This document shows, in pieces, positions 1 to 10,300 of a stretch of 64,000 bases of DNA; position 1 is the first letter of the stretch; every line of letters begins with the position of its first letter. The stretch is from Desmospora profundinema (lineage in GTDB: Bacteria > Bacillota > Bacilli > Thermoactinomycetales > DSM-45169), in NCBI RefSeq assembly GCF_031454155.1, contig NZ_JAVDQG010000001.1, positions 62,001-126,000 on the forward strand, written 5' to 3'. The notes under the pieces are model-generated. The model saw only the letters and a list, made by a program, of their open reading frames with translations. It was not told the DNA's origin and made no database searches. The translations under genes and the position numbers were made by a program.

Positions 1-1
1 A

Positions 2-3000
2 GGGGTTCAGGATTTTCGAATGGTCTGGAGCTATCATCACATGTTGTTGGATGGATGGAGTATCGGGATTCTCATGGATGAATGGTTTCAGATCTACTCC
101 TCTCTTCAGGGTCAGCAACCGCCTTTATTAGCGAGAGCAAAGCCTTATCACGAATTTATTCAATGGTTAAATGCACAGGATAAGGAAAAATCCTTGCATC
201 ATTGGAAGAACTATTTGCGAGGTTATCAGTATCGCCCATGGCTGCCGATGAAATCGAAACCGACCGACAGGGAGGATCGTTACCAAACGATTCGCTTTTC
301 CCTGGGGAAAGAAGTCACCGCGCGGCTTATCGATTTTAGCAAAAAACATCAAGTAACCGTCAATACCCTTGTCCAAGCGGTTTGGGGTGTGCTGTTGCAA
401 CGATACACCAATCAAGAGGATGTTGTTTTTGGTACGGTCATTTCCGGCAGGTCCGCATCCATTCAGGGGATCGAAAAGATGGTGGGTCTGTTTATCAATA
501 CCGTCCCTGTTCGGATGACCAAACGGGACGGTTCCTTTATCGAATGGGCCAGGGAACTGCAGCAACAGCTTTTGGTCTCAGAAGAACATGGATATTGTCC
601 GCTTTATGAAATTCAGGAACAACAAGTACAGAAAAAGTTGTTTGATCATATCGTTGTTTTTGAAAATCATCCGTTGAATCAAGAAGAAGAGAGTCTGCTT
701 TCCGATCAGAGACAGATGGTCATCCGGGATGTCACAAGCTTTGAGCAAACCAATTACCCATTGACGATTTCCGTGAATCCGGGCAAGTCATTGGACATTC
801 GTTTGAAATATCATGAGTCGTTAAACGACTGCGGATGGATCGGCCGGATCGGGGATCATTTTAAAAAAGCGGTTCAAACCGTATTGACCGAGTCCCAAAT
901 TTCCATCCATCAGATCGACATCCTGACAGAGTCTGAGAAACAGCAGCTGTTGAAGAAATCCAATGACACGGATGCAGCGTATCCGAAAGAAAAAACGATT
1001 CACCGCTGGTTTGAAGAACAAGCGTTAAAAACCCCGAATCGCACAGCCGTGGTGTTCAAGGAAGAAAGACTCACCTATCGAGAGCTGAATGAGCAAGCCA
1101 ATCGGTTGGCCCATGTGTTGCGCCGAAGCGGAACGAGGCCGGATGAGCGGGTAGGGCTGATGATGGAGCGATCCATCGATGGGATCGTGGGGATCCTGGC
1201 CATTTTAAAAGCTGGCGGAGCCTATGTGCCGCTGGATCCCCAATATCCGGTGGAACGGCTGCAAATGATGGCGGCAGATAGTGGAGCGAAGCGGATTCTG
1301 AGCCAATCTGGGATTTTGGCAAAGCTCGACAAAGCCCCGTTCGGATCCGTCGAATGGCTGGATGTCCAAGCCTTAAAGGAAACGGGCGGGGACGTCGACA
1401 ACCTGCCCCCGGTCAGCCGGTCGACAGACTTGGCCTATGTGATGTATACCTCGGGAACGACCGGACGGCCCAAAGGGGTGATGATGGAACATCGTTCCTT
1501 GGTGAACTTATTACACGATCAGCTTTCACGTCACGAGATCCCCTTTGATGAAAACGTGTTACAGTTCAGCTCCATCAGCTTTGATGTGAGTTTTCAGGAG
1601 ATTTTTTCAGCCCTGTTGTCCGGCGGTACCCTGTTGATCGCAGAGAACCAAATGAAACAACACATCGATCGGTTATTGGCCTATATCGAAGATCACCGAA
1701 TTTCCATCGTCTTTTGGCCGGTTTCGTATGTAAAAGCGGTGTTTCAATTGACGAACCGATTGCCGCGGTCCATCCAGCATGTGATTACAGCGGGTGAACA
1801 GCTGGTTGTTCCTCCTGCCCTGCAACGGTGCATTCGTCAAGGGGAAGTACACGTACATAATCATTACGGCCCAACAGAAACCCATGTGGTCACAACCTAT
1901 CGACTTTCATCGGGTCAAGATCGCGTCGAACCTCCCCCCATTGGGAAACCGATAGCAAACACAAACATTTATATCCTGCATCGAAGCGGGCAGCTGCAAC
2001 CGCAGGGGGCGGAGGGAGAGGTTCATATTTCCGGCGATAGTGTCAGCAGAGGCTATCTTGGCAACCCGGAACGGACAGCAGAAGCCTTTGTTCCCAATCC
2101 CTTTGTTCCGGGGGAACGGATGTATCGAACGGGTGACCTGGCCCGTTACTTGCCCGATGGAAACATCCAGTTTTTAGGGCGGATGGACCATCAGGCAAAC
2201 ATCCGAGGCTATCGGGTGGAGCCGGGAGAGATTGAAGCGGTTCTATTGGAGCATCCCCAGGTAAATGACGGGGTCGTTTGCGATTGGAAAGACGATCGAG
2301 GGGAGACTCATTTATGTGCCTATGTGGTATGGAATGAATCGGGATCCAGGGACGAGTTAGAGGCGCATCTGCGGCGGAAGCTGCCTGATTACATGATTCC
2401 TTCCTTTATCCTAGCGATCGATGCCATTCCCATTACGCCCAATGGGAAAGTCGATCGACCGGCCTTGCCAGCACCGGAGCGATCCGAGCGTCAAGCGGAG
2501 TATGTGCCGCCTGCGACAGAGATGGAAAAACAGCTGACGGGAATTTGGAAGCAAGTATTGGGGATCGAACCCATCGGTGTCACCGACCATTTCTTTCAGA
2601 TCGGCGGCCACTCCTTGAAAGTGATTCAATTGCTGTCGATCATTCACCAAAAACTGCAGGTGGAACTGCCTGTTCACGCGATTTTTGAGCATCCTACGAT
2701 TCGACAATTGGCTATTTGTCTGGAGGAAAACAAGCGGACTTCATTTCAACCGATTCAACCCGCTCCGGTTCAAACCTGCTATCCGGTCTCCTCCGCTCAA
2801 AAGCGAATGTTTGTTCTTCAGAAAATGGAACCAGACGCGATCCATTACAATCTGCCTGGAGCGGTTGTCATGGAAGGCGCATTAGACATCAAGCGCTTGG
2901 AGCAAGCCATTCAACAATTGATGAAACGCCATGAATCGCTTCGCACCTCTTTTGAGTGGGTGGAAGGAGAGCCTGTGCAAAAGATTCACTCTGAAGTTTC

Positions 3001-6000
3001 CTTTTCATTATCGATACGATCGAGTACCGAAAGAGAAGTCAAAAACAGGATCAAGCAGTTTGTACGCCCGTTTTCCTTGGATCAAGCTCCTCTGTTTCGC
3101 GTTGAAATGATCCAGCTGGAGGCACACAAACATCTGCTGCTGATCGATCTTCACCACATTATTACAGACGGGGTATCCACCGATGTCATGTTATCCGATT
3201 TGTCAAAGCTCTACGGAGGAGAGACGCTGCCGGATCTTCGGATTCAATACAAAGATTTTGCTGTGTGGCAACAAGAGTGGATCCGGTCGGACGACTTTCA
3301 TCGCCAGGAAACATACTGGCTGAAATCTTTTGGAAATGAGATTCCTGTTTTGGAGTTACCGACCGATTCGTTTCGCCCGGAAGTACAGAACTTTGTCGGA
3401 AGCCGTCTAGACTTTGTCTTGAATGAAACGCTGACAAAGTCATTGAAAAAGCTGGCGGAAAAAACCGGCACGACCTTGTACATGCTGCTCTTGGCCGCTT
3501 ATTTTCTCTTGCTCCATAAATATTCGAAGCAGTCAGAAGTGATTGTGGGAACCCCGGTCGCCGGCCGATCCCATGCAGATGTTCAGTCTGTGATGGGGAT
3601 GTTTGTGAATACCTTGGCGATTCGCAGCCGTCCGGAAGGGGACAAGCGCGTCATTGATTTTGTGCAAGAGGTGAAACGGGAGGCGCTTGCCGCTTATGAT
3701 CATGCGGATTACCCCTTTGAAATGCTGGTGGAGAAGCTCTCCCTCGCCCGAGACACCAGTCGCAATCCCCTGTTCCAAGCGATGTTTACAATGCAGGATT
3801 TCGGCAGCGGCTTGTTACGCTTCGACGGTGTGCAAGTCAACCCCTATGAACTGGACTATGCGGTTTCCAAGTTCGACCTTTCCATGGTGACCCGAGAGGA
3901 GAACGGGCAGATTTGGGGTCATCTGGAGTATGCCACTTCCCTGTTTAACCGAGAGACGATTCGACGGTTGAAACAACACTTTGAGCAGATTGTAAAAGAA
4001 ATAGCGGCCTGCCCGGAAAAGACCGTCCAAGAAGTCGACATGCTGACGGATCAAGAGAAGGTTCAGCTGCTTGTAGAGTGGAACCCGCCCGCCATCCCGG
4101 ATTCCGTGGAAAAAACCATCCATGAACATTTTGAGGAACAAGCGGCGAAAACGCCGACTCATGTAGCGGTGGTATGTCAGGAAGAGAAATGGACGTACCA
4201 ACAGTTGAATGAACGAGCCAATCGGCTGGCACATGCTCTTCGACGGCGTGGAGTGAAGCCGGATGACCGGGTAGGGCTGCTGATGGCGCGTTCAGGAAAT
4301 GCGGTGGCGGGGATTTTAGGGATTTTAAAGGCCGGTGGCGCTTATGTCCCGATGGACCCTTCGTATCCCGTCGAACGGCTTCGATATATGTGGGAAGACA
4401 GCGGAGCGGAGATGATCCTCAGTCAGGCTTCCGTTGTGGAAACGATCCCGGATGGAGAAGACTGGATCAAAGAATGGTTGGATGTGGAGGAGATTGCCGC
4501 CGCAGAAAAAGATTCTTCCAATCCGACGGTGGTGAACCGGCCCTCTGATTTGGCGTATGTCATTTATACTTCCGGAACGACTGGTCAGCCCAAGGGGGTG
4601 ATGGTCGAGCATCGAAGTGTGATCCATCTTATAGACCATTTTCAAAACGAGTGGTCGATTCAAGAGCAGGATCGAGTGGGGCAATTTGCCAGCCTTTCCT
4701 TTGATGCAGCCGTTTGGGAAATGGGGGTCAGCCTGTTGTCGGGGGCATGCCTGCACATCATTCCACAGGATGTGATCGCAGATCCCCTGCACTTTGAACG
4801 CTACGTGAACCGGCACCGGCTGAGTATGCTGTTACTTCCTCCCACTTACTTAAGCCATCTGGACCGTCGACAGATGAAAACCCTTCGAAAAATCATGGTG
4901 GGCGGCTCTGCCAGCTCCCCCTCTTTAGTGGAGAAATGGAAGGATATCTACATCAATGCGTATGGCCCCACCGAAGCGACGGTGTGTGCCACGGTATGGG
5001 AGCCGGCAGACGAAGAGAGTGTGACCGTGGCTCCGGTGGGAAAACCGATCTCCCATTCACCCATCTACATCGTAGATGAACATCTACAGATACAACCCAT
5101 TGGCATTCCAGGAGAGTTGTGTATTGGTGGAGCCGGGCTTGCGAGAGGGTATCTCGGCAAGCCGGAACAGACAGCCGAGGCGTTCATCCCGAACCCGTTT
5201 CGACCCGGGGAGCGCATCTATCGCACAGGAGACTTGGCTCGCTATCTGCCCGACGGCAATATTGAATTTTTGGGTCGGACCGATCATCAGGTGAAGGTGC
5301 GGGGACACCGAATTGAATTGGGTGAGATTGAATCGGTTTTGATCCGTCACCCCAAGGTAACGGATGCGACCGTACAAAATTGGAGAGAAGGACGGGACGA
5401 GGCGGATTTATGTGCCTACGTCGCAGTGGACGAACCCCTATCCGGCGGCGAAGTGAAAAGTTACCTGGGTCGAAAACTGCCCGACTATATGATCCCGTCC
5501 TTTGTAATGACGGTGGACGCCATTCCTCTTACACCCAATGGAAAAGTCGATAAACACCGTCTGCCGAAACCGGATGGATGGGAGCTGCAAGCAGAATATG
5601 CGGCGCCGGTTACCGAGATGGAGGAGAAGCTGGTTCGAATTTGGAAGCGAGTGTTAGGTGTTCAAAAAATCGGAGTCACCCATCACTTTTTTGAATTGGG
5701 CGGGGATTCGATCAAAGCGATTCAGGTGGCGGCCGAGTTGCAAAAAGAAGATTGTCTGTTGCGTGTAAACGATCTTTTTCGTGCACCGACGATCCAACAA
5801 GTGATTCCCTATATCAGGCACAAAAAGCCCGATGCCAATCAAGGCCTCGTGAAGGGAACCGTGCCTCTGACCCCCATTCAAGAGGAGTTTTTTGCCCATG
5901 CGGGGCCGCATGTGAATCATTTTAACCAGTCTGTTCTCCTCTATTGCGACGCTCATCTGCAAACCGATGTGGTGCATCAGGTGTTAACAAAACTGATCGA

Positions 6001-7276
6001 GCATCATGATGCCCTGCGAATGATCTATCGGAAGGAGCAGGATCGATGGGTTCAGATCAACCGCGGGCTGGAGGAGAGCTCCTTTCAGCTTCATACATTT
6101 GACTTGCGGTATCAGAAGGATGCGCAAAGTCAAATCGAAAAATTAGCCGATCAGATGCAAAGAAGCCTGGATATCACCAAGGGTTTGCTGATCAACGTGG
6201 GGTTGTTTCAGACAGATGAAGGAGACTATATCCTGTTTGTGATTCATCATTTGGTTGTGGATGGTGTTTCGTGGCGGATCTTATTGGAGGACTTTGAGAG
6301 CGGCTATCAGCAAGCGGTGAAACAGCAGCCGATCCGGTTTCCCAAAAAGACGGACGCTTTTTTGACGTGGGCGCACGGATTACAGGAGGCTGCAAACAGC
6401 TCCAAGATAAAAAAAGAGATCCCGTATTGGGAAAGGCTGTGTCAGACCGAATTGACCCCCCTGCCAAAGGACCGGGAAGTAAAAGAACGATTGATGGGAG
6501 ACAGCGGTCAAGTCGAAGTAACCCTCTCCGAAGAGCAGACGACGCAACTGTTGACTCAAATCCATCACGCGTATAACACGGAGATCAATGATATTTTGCT
6601 TGCGGCAGTCGGATTGACGGTGAAGGATTGGAGCCGTACCGATCACGTCGGCATCGTATTGGAGGGGCATGGCCGCGAAGAGATGATCGAATCGATCAGC
6701 CTGCATCGGACGGTTGGATGGTTTACCAGCTGTTATCCGGTTGTTCTGGGTTTTGATGATGAGGATGGGGAAGAGGCGATTGATGATCGTTTATCCCGCA
6801 GCATTAAAAACGTAAAGGAAACCTTGCGCAGGATTCCCCATCGCGGGATCGGATACGGCATGTTGAAATACTTGAGTCGTCCGGAAATGCGACCCGCCCA
6901 CCTTGCTGCCTTCCATCCGGAAATTGCATTTAACTATCTGGGACAGTTTGGGCAAAGTGGAGAGGCTCATCGAACCTTTCAGATTTCTACATTGAAAACG
7001 GGTCGGTTAGCCAATCCGCATAGGAGGCGAACGCACGCCATCGATCTAAACGGTCTCGTTTTTGACGGGAAATTCACACTCCAAATCGGCTACAGCTGCA
7101 AGGAATACGACCAAGAGACGATGATGGGGCTGGCTCAGCATCTAAAGCAAAACTTGGATCGATTGATCAAACACTGCCTTGAAAAGTCTGAAACGGAAGC
7201 CACGCCGAGTGATGTGGGCGATAAAGACCTTTCGTTGGAAGACTTGGAGTATATGAGAAGCGTACTTGAGAGCTAA
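2..7276 (+). CDS. Non-ribosomal peptide synthetase, C-A-T-C-A-T-E, 5' end outside window
   Basis: The frame is open from base 2 and has no start here, so the gene begins upstream. Domains by position: condensation (HHMLLDG near 62), adenylation about 1000-2470, carrier IGGHS near 2600, condensation (HHIITDG near 3150), adenylation about 4110-5560, carrier LGGDS near 5700, and a C-terminal epimerization domain (HHLVVDG near 6245, NYLGQFG near 6930). Reading the ten pocket positions by the GrsA alignment gives DVQFIAHVVK for the first A domain, the known proline code, and DAWLMGAVCK for the second, a hydrophobic or aromatic residue I cannot fix. The carrier before E has the LGGDS form typical of that pairing. 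The first C domain closely resembles the first C domain of the next gene, which follows an E domain, so a D-residue is probably delivered from upstream. Cytoplasmic enzyme; co-directional with the next gene. Confidence 0.95.
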   Translation, partial: GVQDFRMVWSYHHMLLDGWSIGILMDEWFQIYSSLQGQQPPLLARAKPYHEFIQWLNAQDKEKSLHHWKNYLRGYQYRPWLPMKSKPTDREDRYQTIRFSLGKEVTARLIDFSKKHQVTVNTLVQAVWGVLLQRYTNQEDVVFGTVISGRSASIQGIEKMVGLFINTVPVRMTKRDGSFIEWARELQQQLLVSEEHGYCPLYEIQEQQVQKKLFDHIVVFENHPLNQEEESLLSDQRQMVIRDVTSFEQTNYPLTISVNPGKSLDIRLKYHESLNDCGWIGRIGDHFKKAVQTVLTESQISIHQIDILTESEKQQLLKKSNDTDAAYPKEKTIHRWFEEQALKTPNRTAVVFKEERLTYRELNEQANRLAHVLRRSGTRPDERVGLMMERSIDGIVGILAILKAGGAYVPLDPQYPVERLQMMAADSGAKRILSQSGILAKLDKAPFGSVEWLDVQALKETGGDVDNLPPVSRSTDLAYVMYTSGTTGRPKGVMMEHRSLVNLLHDQLSRHEIPFDENVLQFSSISFDVSFQEIFSALLSGGTLLIAENQMKQHIDRLLAYIEDHRISIVFWPVSYVKAVFQLTNRLPRSIQHVITAGEQLVVPPALQRCIRQGEVHVHNHYGPTETHVVTTYRLSSGQDRVEPPPIGKPIANTNIYILHRSGQLQPQGAEGEVHISGDSVSRGYLGNPERTAEAFVPNPFVPGERMYRTGDLARYLPDGNIQFLGRMDHQANIRGYRVEPGEIEAVLLEHPQVNDGVVCDWKDDRGETHLCAYVVWNESGSRDELEAHLRRKLPDYMIPSFILAIDAIPITPNGKVDRPALPAPERSERQAEYVPPATEMEKQLTGIWKQVLGIEPIGVTDHFFQIGGHSLKVIQLLSIIHQKLQVELPVHAIFEHPTIRQLAICLEENKRTSFQPIQPAPVQTCYPVSSAQKRMFVLQKMEPDAIHYNLPGAVVMEGALDIKRLEQAIQQLMKRHESLRTSFEWVEGEPVQKIHSEVSFSLSIRSSTEREVKNRIKQFVRPFSLDQAPLFRVEMIQLEAHKHLLLIDLHHIITDGVSTDVMLSDLSKLYGGETLPDLRIQYKDFAVWQQEWIRSDDFHRQETYWLKSFGNEIPVLELPTDSFRPEVQNFVGSRLDFVLNETLTKSLKKLAEKTGTTLYMLLLAAYFLLLHKYSKQSEVIVGTPVAGRSHADVQSVMGMFVNTLAIRSRPEGDKRVIDFVQEVKREALAAYDHADYPFEMLVEKLSLARDTSRNPLFQAMFTMQDFGSGLLRFDGVQVNPYELDYAVSKFDLSMVTREENGQIWGHLEYATSLFNRETIRRLKQHFEQIVKEIAACPEKTVQEVDMLTDQEKVQLLVEWNPPAIPDSVEKTIHEHFEEQAAKTPTHVAVVCQEEKWTYQQLNERANRLAHALRRRGVKPDDRVGLLMARSGNAVAGILGILKAGGAYVPMDPSYPVERLRYMWEDSGAEMILSQASVVETIPDGEDWIKEWLDVEEIAAAEKDSSNPTVVNRPSDLAYVIYTSGTTGQPKGVMVEHRSVIHLIDHFQNEWSIQEQDRVGQFASLSFDAAVWEMGVSLLSGACLHIIPQDVIADPLHFERYVNRHRLSMLLLPPTYLSHLDRRQMKTLRKIMVGGSASSPSLVEKWKDIYINAYGPTEATVCATVWEPADEESVTVAPVGKPISHSPIYIVDEHLQIQPIGIPGELCIGGAGLARGYLGKPEQTAEAFIPNPFRPGERIYRTGDLARYLPDGNIEFLGRTDHQVKVRGHRIELGEIESVLIRHPKVTDATVQNWREGRDEADLCAYVAVDEPLSGGEVKSYLGRKLPDYMIPSFVMTVDAIPLTPNGKVDKHRLPKPDGWELQAEYAAPVTEMEEKLVRIWKRVLGVQKIGVTHHFFELGGDSIKAIQVAAELQKEDCLLRVNDLFRAPTIQQVIPYIRHKKPDANQGLVKGTVPLTPIQEEFFAHAGPHVNHFNQSVLLYCDAHLQTDVVHQVLTKLIEHHDALRMIYRKEQDRWVQINRGLEESSFQLHTFDLRYQKDAQSQIEKLADQMQRSLDITKGLLINVGLFQTDEGDYILFVIHHLVVDGVSWRILLEDFESGYQQAVKQQPIRFPKKTDAFLTWAHGLQEAANSSKIKKEIPYWERLCQTELTPLPKDREVKERLMGDSGQVEVTLSEEQTTQLLTQIHHAYNTEINDILLAAVGLTVKDWSRTDHVGIVLEGHGREEMIESISLHRTVGWFTSCYPVVLGFDDEDGEEAIDDRLSRSIKNVKETLRRIPHRGIGYGMLKYLSRPEMRPAHLAAFHPEIAFNYLGQFGQSGEAHRTFQISTLKTGRLANPHRRRTHAIDLNGLVFDGKFTLQIGYSCKEYDQETMMGLAQHLKQNLDRLIKHCLEKSETEATPSDVGDKDLSLEDLEYMRSVLES

Positions 7277-7341
7277 ACGCATCACGCGCGATTTTTCATC
7301 GACAGCCAATTGAAACAGCTCTGATAAGGAGTGTGGTTTTC

Positions 7342-10300
7342 ATGTCGAAGCAAGTCAAGATCGAAAAGGTTTATAATTTATCACCGATGCAAGAGGGGAT
7401 GTTATACCATTTTCTCTTGCATGAAAACACGGCGACCTATTTTCAACAAATGACCTTTTCCATAGAAGGGAATATGGATGTATCCGCTTTTAAAGAGAGT
7501 ATTCAACGGTTGGTGCAACGGCATGAGATTCTGCGGACGGCTTTTTTCTATCAAAAAATAGAAAAGCCAAAACAAGTGGTACTAACCAGCCGGGAAGTGC
7601 CCGTCCATGTGAAGGATCTATCCCATCTATCTGCAGAAGAGTCCCAATCGGCCATTCTGTCCTATCAGCAAGAAGATCGACGACAAAGCTTTGATTTGCA
7701 AAAAGACAGCTTAATGCGCTTTGCCCTGTTTAAACGGGGAGTGAAGGAGGTTACTGTCGTTTGGAGCTTTCACCATATTCTCTTGGATGGTTGGAGTGTA
7801 GGAAATCTCATCAGAGAGTTATTTGCCATCTATTCACGGATCCAACAGAATCAACCCTTGCGCTTGGAAGAAATAAAACCCTATCAAGCGTTTATCGAAT
7901 GGCTGGAAGAGCGGGATCCCATCGACTCTTTGAGTTATTGGAGAGAGTACCTGGCGGGATATGAAGAGCGCGCATGCTTGCCGAGGAAACAAAACCGGCT
8001 CGAAGGACAGGAAGCATATCGGGAGTGCACGTTTGCCATCAGTGAAGAGATGACCCAAGCGTTGATCCAGTTCAGCAAACAGCATCACGTCACTCTCAAT
8101 ACCACGTTTCAAGCCCTTTGGGCCGTTTTATTGCAACGCTATGCGAACCAGGAGGATGTGGTCTTTGGAGCGGTTCATTCCGGAAGATCGGCAGCGATCG
8201 ACGGAATGGAAAAGATGGTCGGCCTCTTTATCAATACCGTTCCCGTTCGAATCAAAAGCAGTTCCGGCTCATTTGCAGCGCTGGTACGAACGATGCAAAA
8301 GCAAGCCCTGCAATCAGAAATGTACGGTCATTGCCCGCTCTATGAAGTTCAAAAACAAAGTGTTCATAAAGAAGCGTTGTTTGATCATCTCCTTGTTTTT
8401 GAAAATTACCCTCTGGACCAAGAAGTGGTGCACCTATTCCAAAGTGAGGGACAAGAGATCCACATTCGTGATGTAAACTGCTTTGAGCGGACCAATTATC
8501 CCCTGTCCATCGCTGTGATGCCTGGACGATCCATCCAGGTGAAATTGACCTACGATGCCGCCGTATTTGAGCCAACATGGATTCTTCGTATTGAAAATCA
8601 CCTGAAGCAAGTGGCGCAAACCGTGTTGGCGCAACCCGAAATATCGGTTCAACAGATCGAGATCGTCGATGAATGGGAGAAACAACAGTTGCTCGTCACG
8701 TGGAACGACACTTACGCGGAGTATCCGAAAGAAAAAACGATTCACCGCTGGTTTGAAGAACAAGCGTTAAAAACCCCGAATCGCACAGCCGTGGTGTGCA
8801 AGGAAGAAAACCTCACCTATCGAGAGCTGAATGAGCAAGCCAATCGGTTGGCGCATGTGTTGAGCCGAAGCGGAACGAGGCCGGATGAGCGGGTGGGGTT
8901 GATGATGGAGCGATCCATCGATGGGATCGTGGGGATCCTGGCGATTTTAAAAGCAGGCGGAGCCTATGTGCCGCTGGATCCCCAATATCCGGTGGAACGG
9001 CTGCAAATGATGGCGACGGATAGTGGAGTGAAGCGGATTCTGAGCCAACCGGGGATTCTGGCAAAGCTCGACAAAGCCCCGTTCGGATCCATCGAATGGC
9101 TGGATGTCCAAGCCGTAAAGGAAACGGGCGGGGATGCTGCCAACCTGCCCCCGATCAGCCGGTCGACAGACTTGGCCTATGTGATGGTTACCTCGGGAAC
9201 GACCGGACGGCCCAAAGGGGTGATGGTGGAACACCGGAGTGTGATCAACTTTTTAACCCATCGGATCACACAGTTGGACATTCAAGAAGAGGATCGGATC
9301 GGGCAATTTGCCAGCATTTCGTTTGATGTGTCGGTGGAAGAAATCGGGATGAGCCTCCTTACCGGAGCCGGTCTTTATTTGATAACTCCCGAACTGATCT
9401 ATGATGTGGGGAAACTGGAGGACTATATTCAACGAAATCGGCTGACGGTTCTTCATTTACCTTCCTCTTATGCGAAGCAGTTGAGCGGTGAAGTATCCTC
9501 TTCTCTTCGTCATTTGATTGTGGGGGGATCGTTGGCCCCCCGTTCCTTGGTGGAGAGGTGGAAGGAGCGTTGTATTCATTCCTATGGGCCCACCGAAACA
9601 ACCGTATCCGCCACCATGTGGAGAGCAGACGACAGCCGCCGGGATTCCATTGTCCCGATTGGAAAGCCCAATGCCAACGTGCAGGTTTACATTGTCAATC
9701 AACACTTGCAACTGCAGCCGGTCGGTGTTCCGGGAGAGCTGTGCATTGGCGGGGCGGGGCTGGCCCGCGGCTATCTCGGACAACCGGACTTGACTGCGGA
9801 AACGTTTATCTCCAATCCATTTGTTCCGGGAGAGCGGCTGTATCGGACAGGGGATCTCGTAACCTATTTGCCGGACGGCAATCTTGCGTTTTTGGGGCGG
9901 ATCGACCAGCAAGTGAAAGTGCGCGGGTATCGGATTGAACCCGGGGAGATCGAATCCGTTCTCCTCATGCATACGAACGTAACTGGTGCAACCGTGCGGG
10001 ATTGGAGCGACGAACAAGGAGAAAGTTATCTCGCCGCCTATGTGACATTGGATCCATCCGTACCCGGTCACGAGCTGAAGGAGTATCTAAGCCAAAAGCT
10101 GCCCGCATTCATGATCCCTTCATTCATCCTGGAACTGGACGAAATCCCTTTCACCTCAAACGGAAAAGTGGATCGAAGCGCTTTACCCAAACCGGTGGAG
10201 TCGGTGAAAGGAGACGAATATGTACCGCCGGCTACCCAGCTGGAAAAGCAGTTGGCCAAAATATGGGAAGATATGCTGGGTGTCAAGCCGATTGGTGTAA

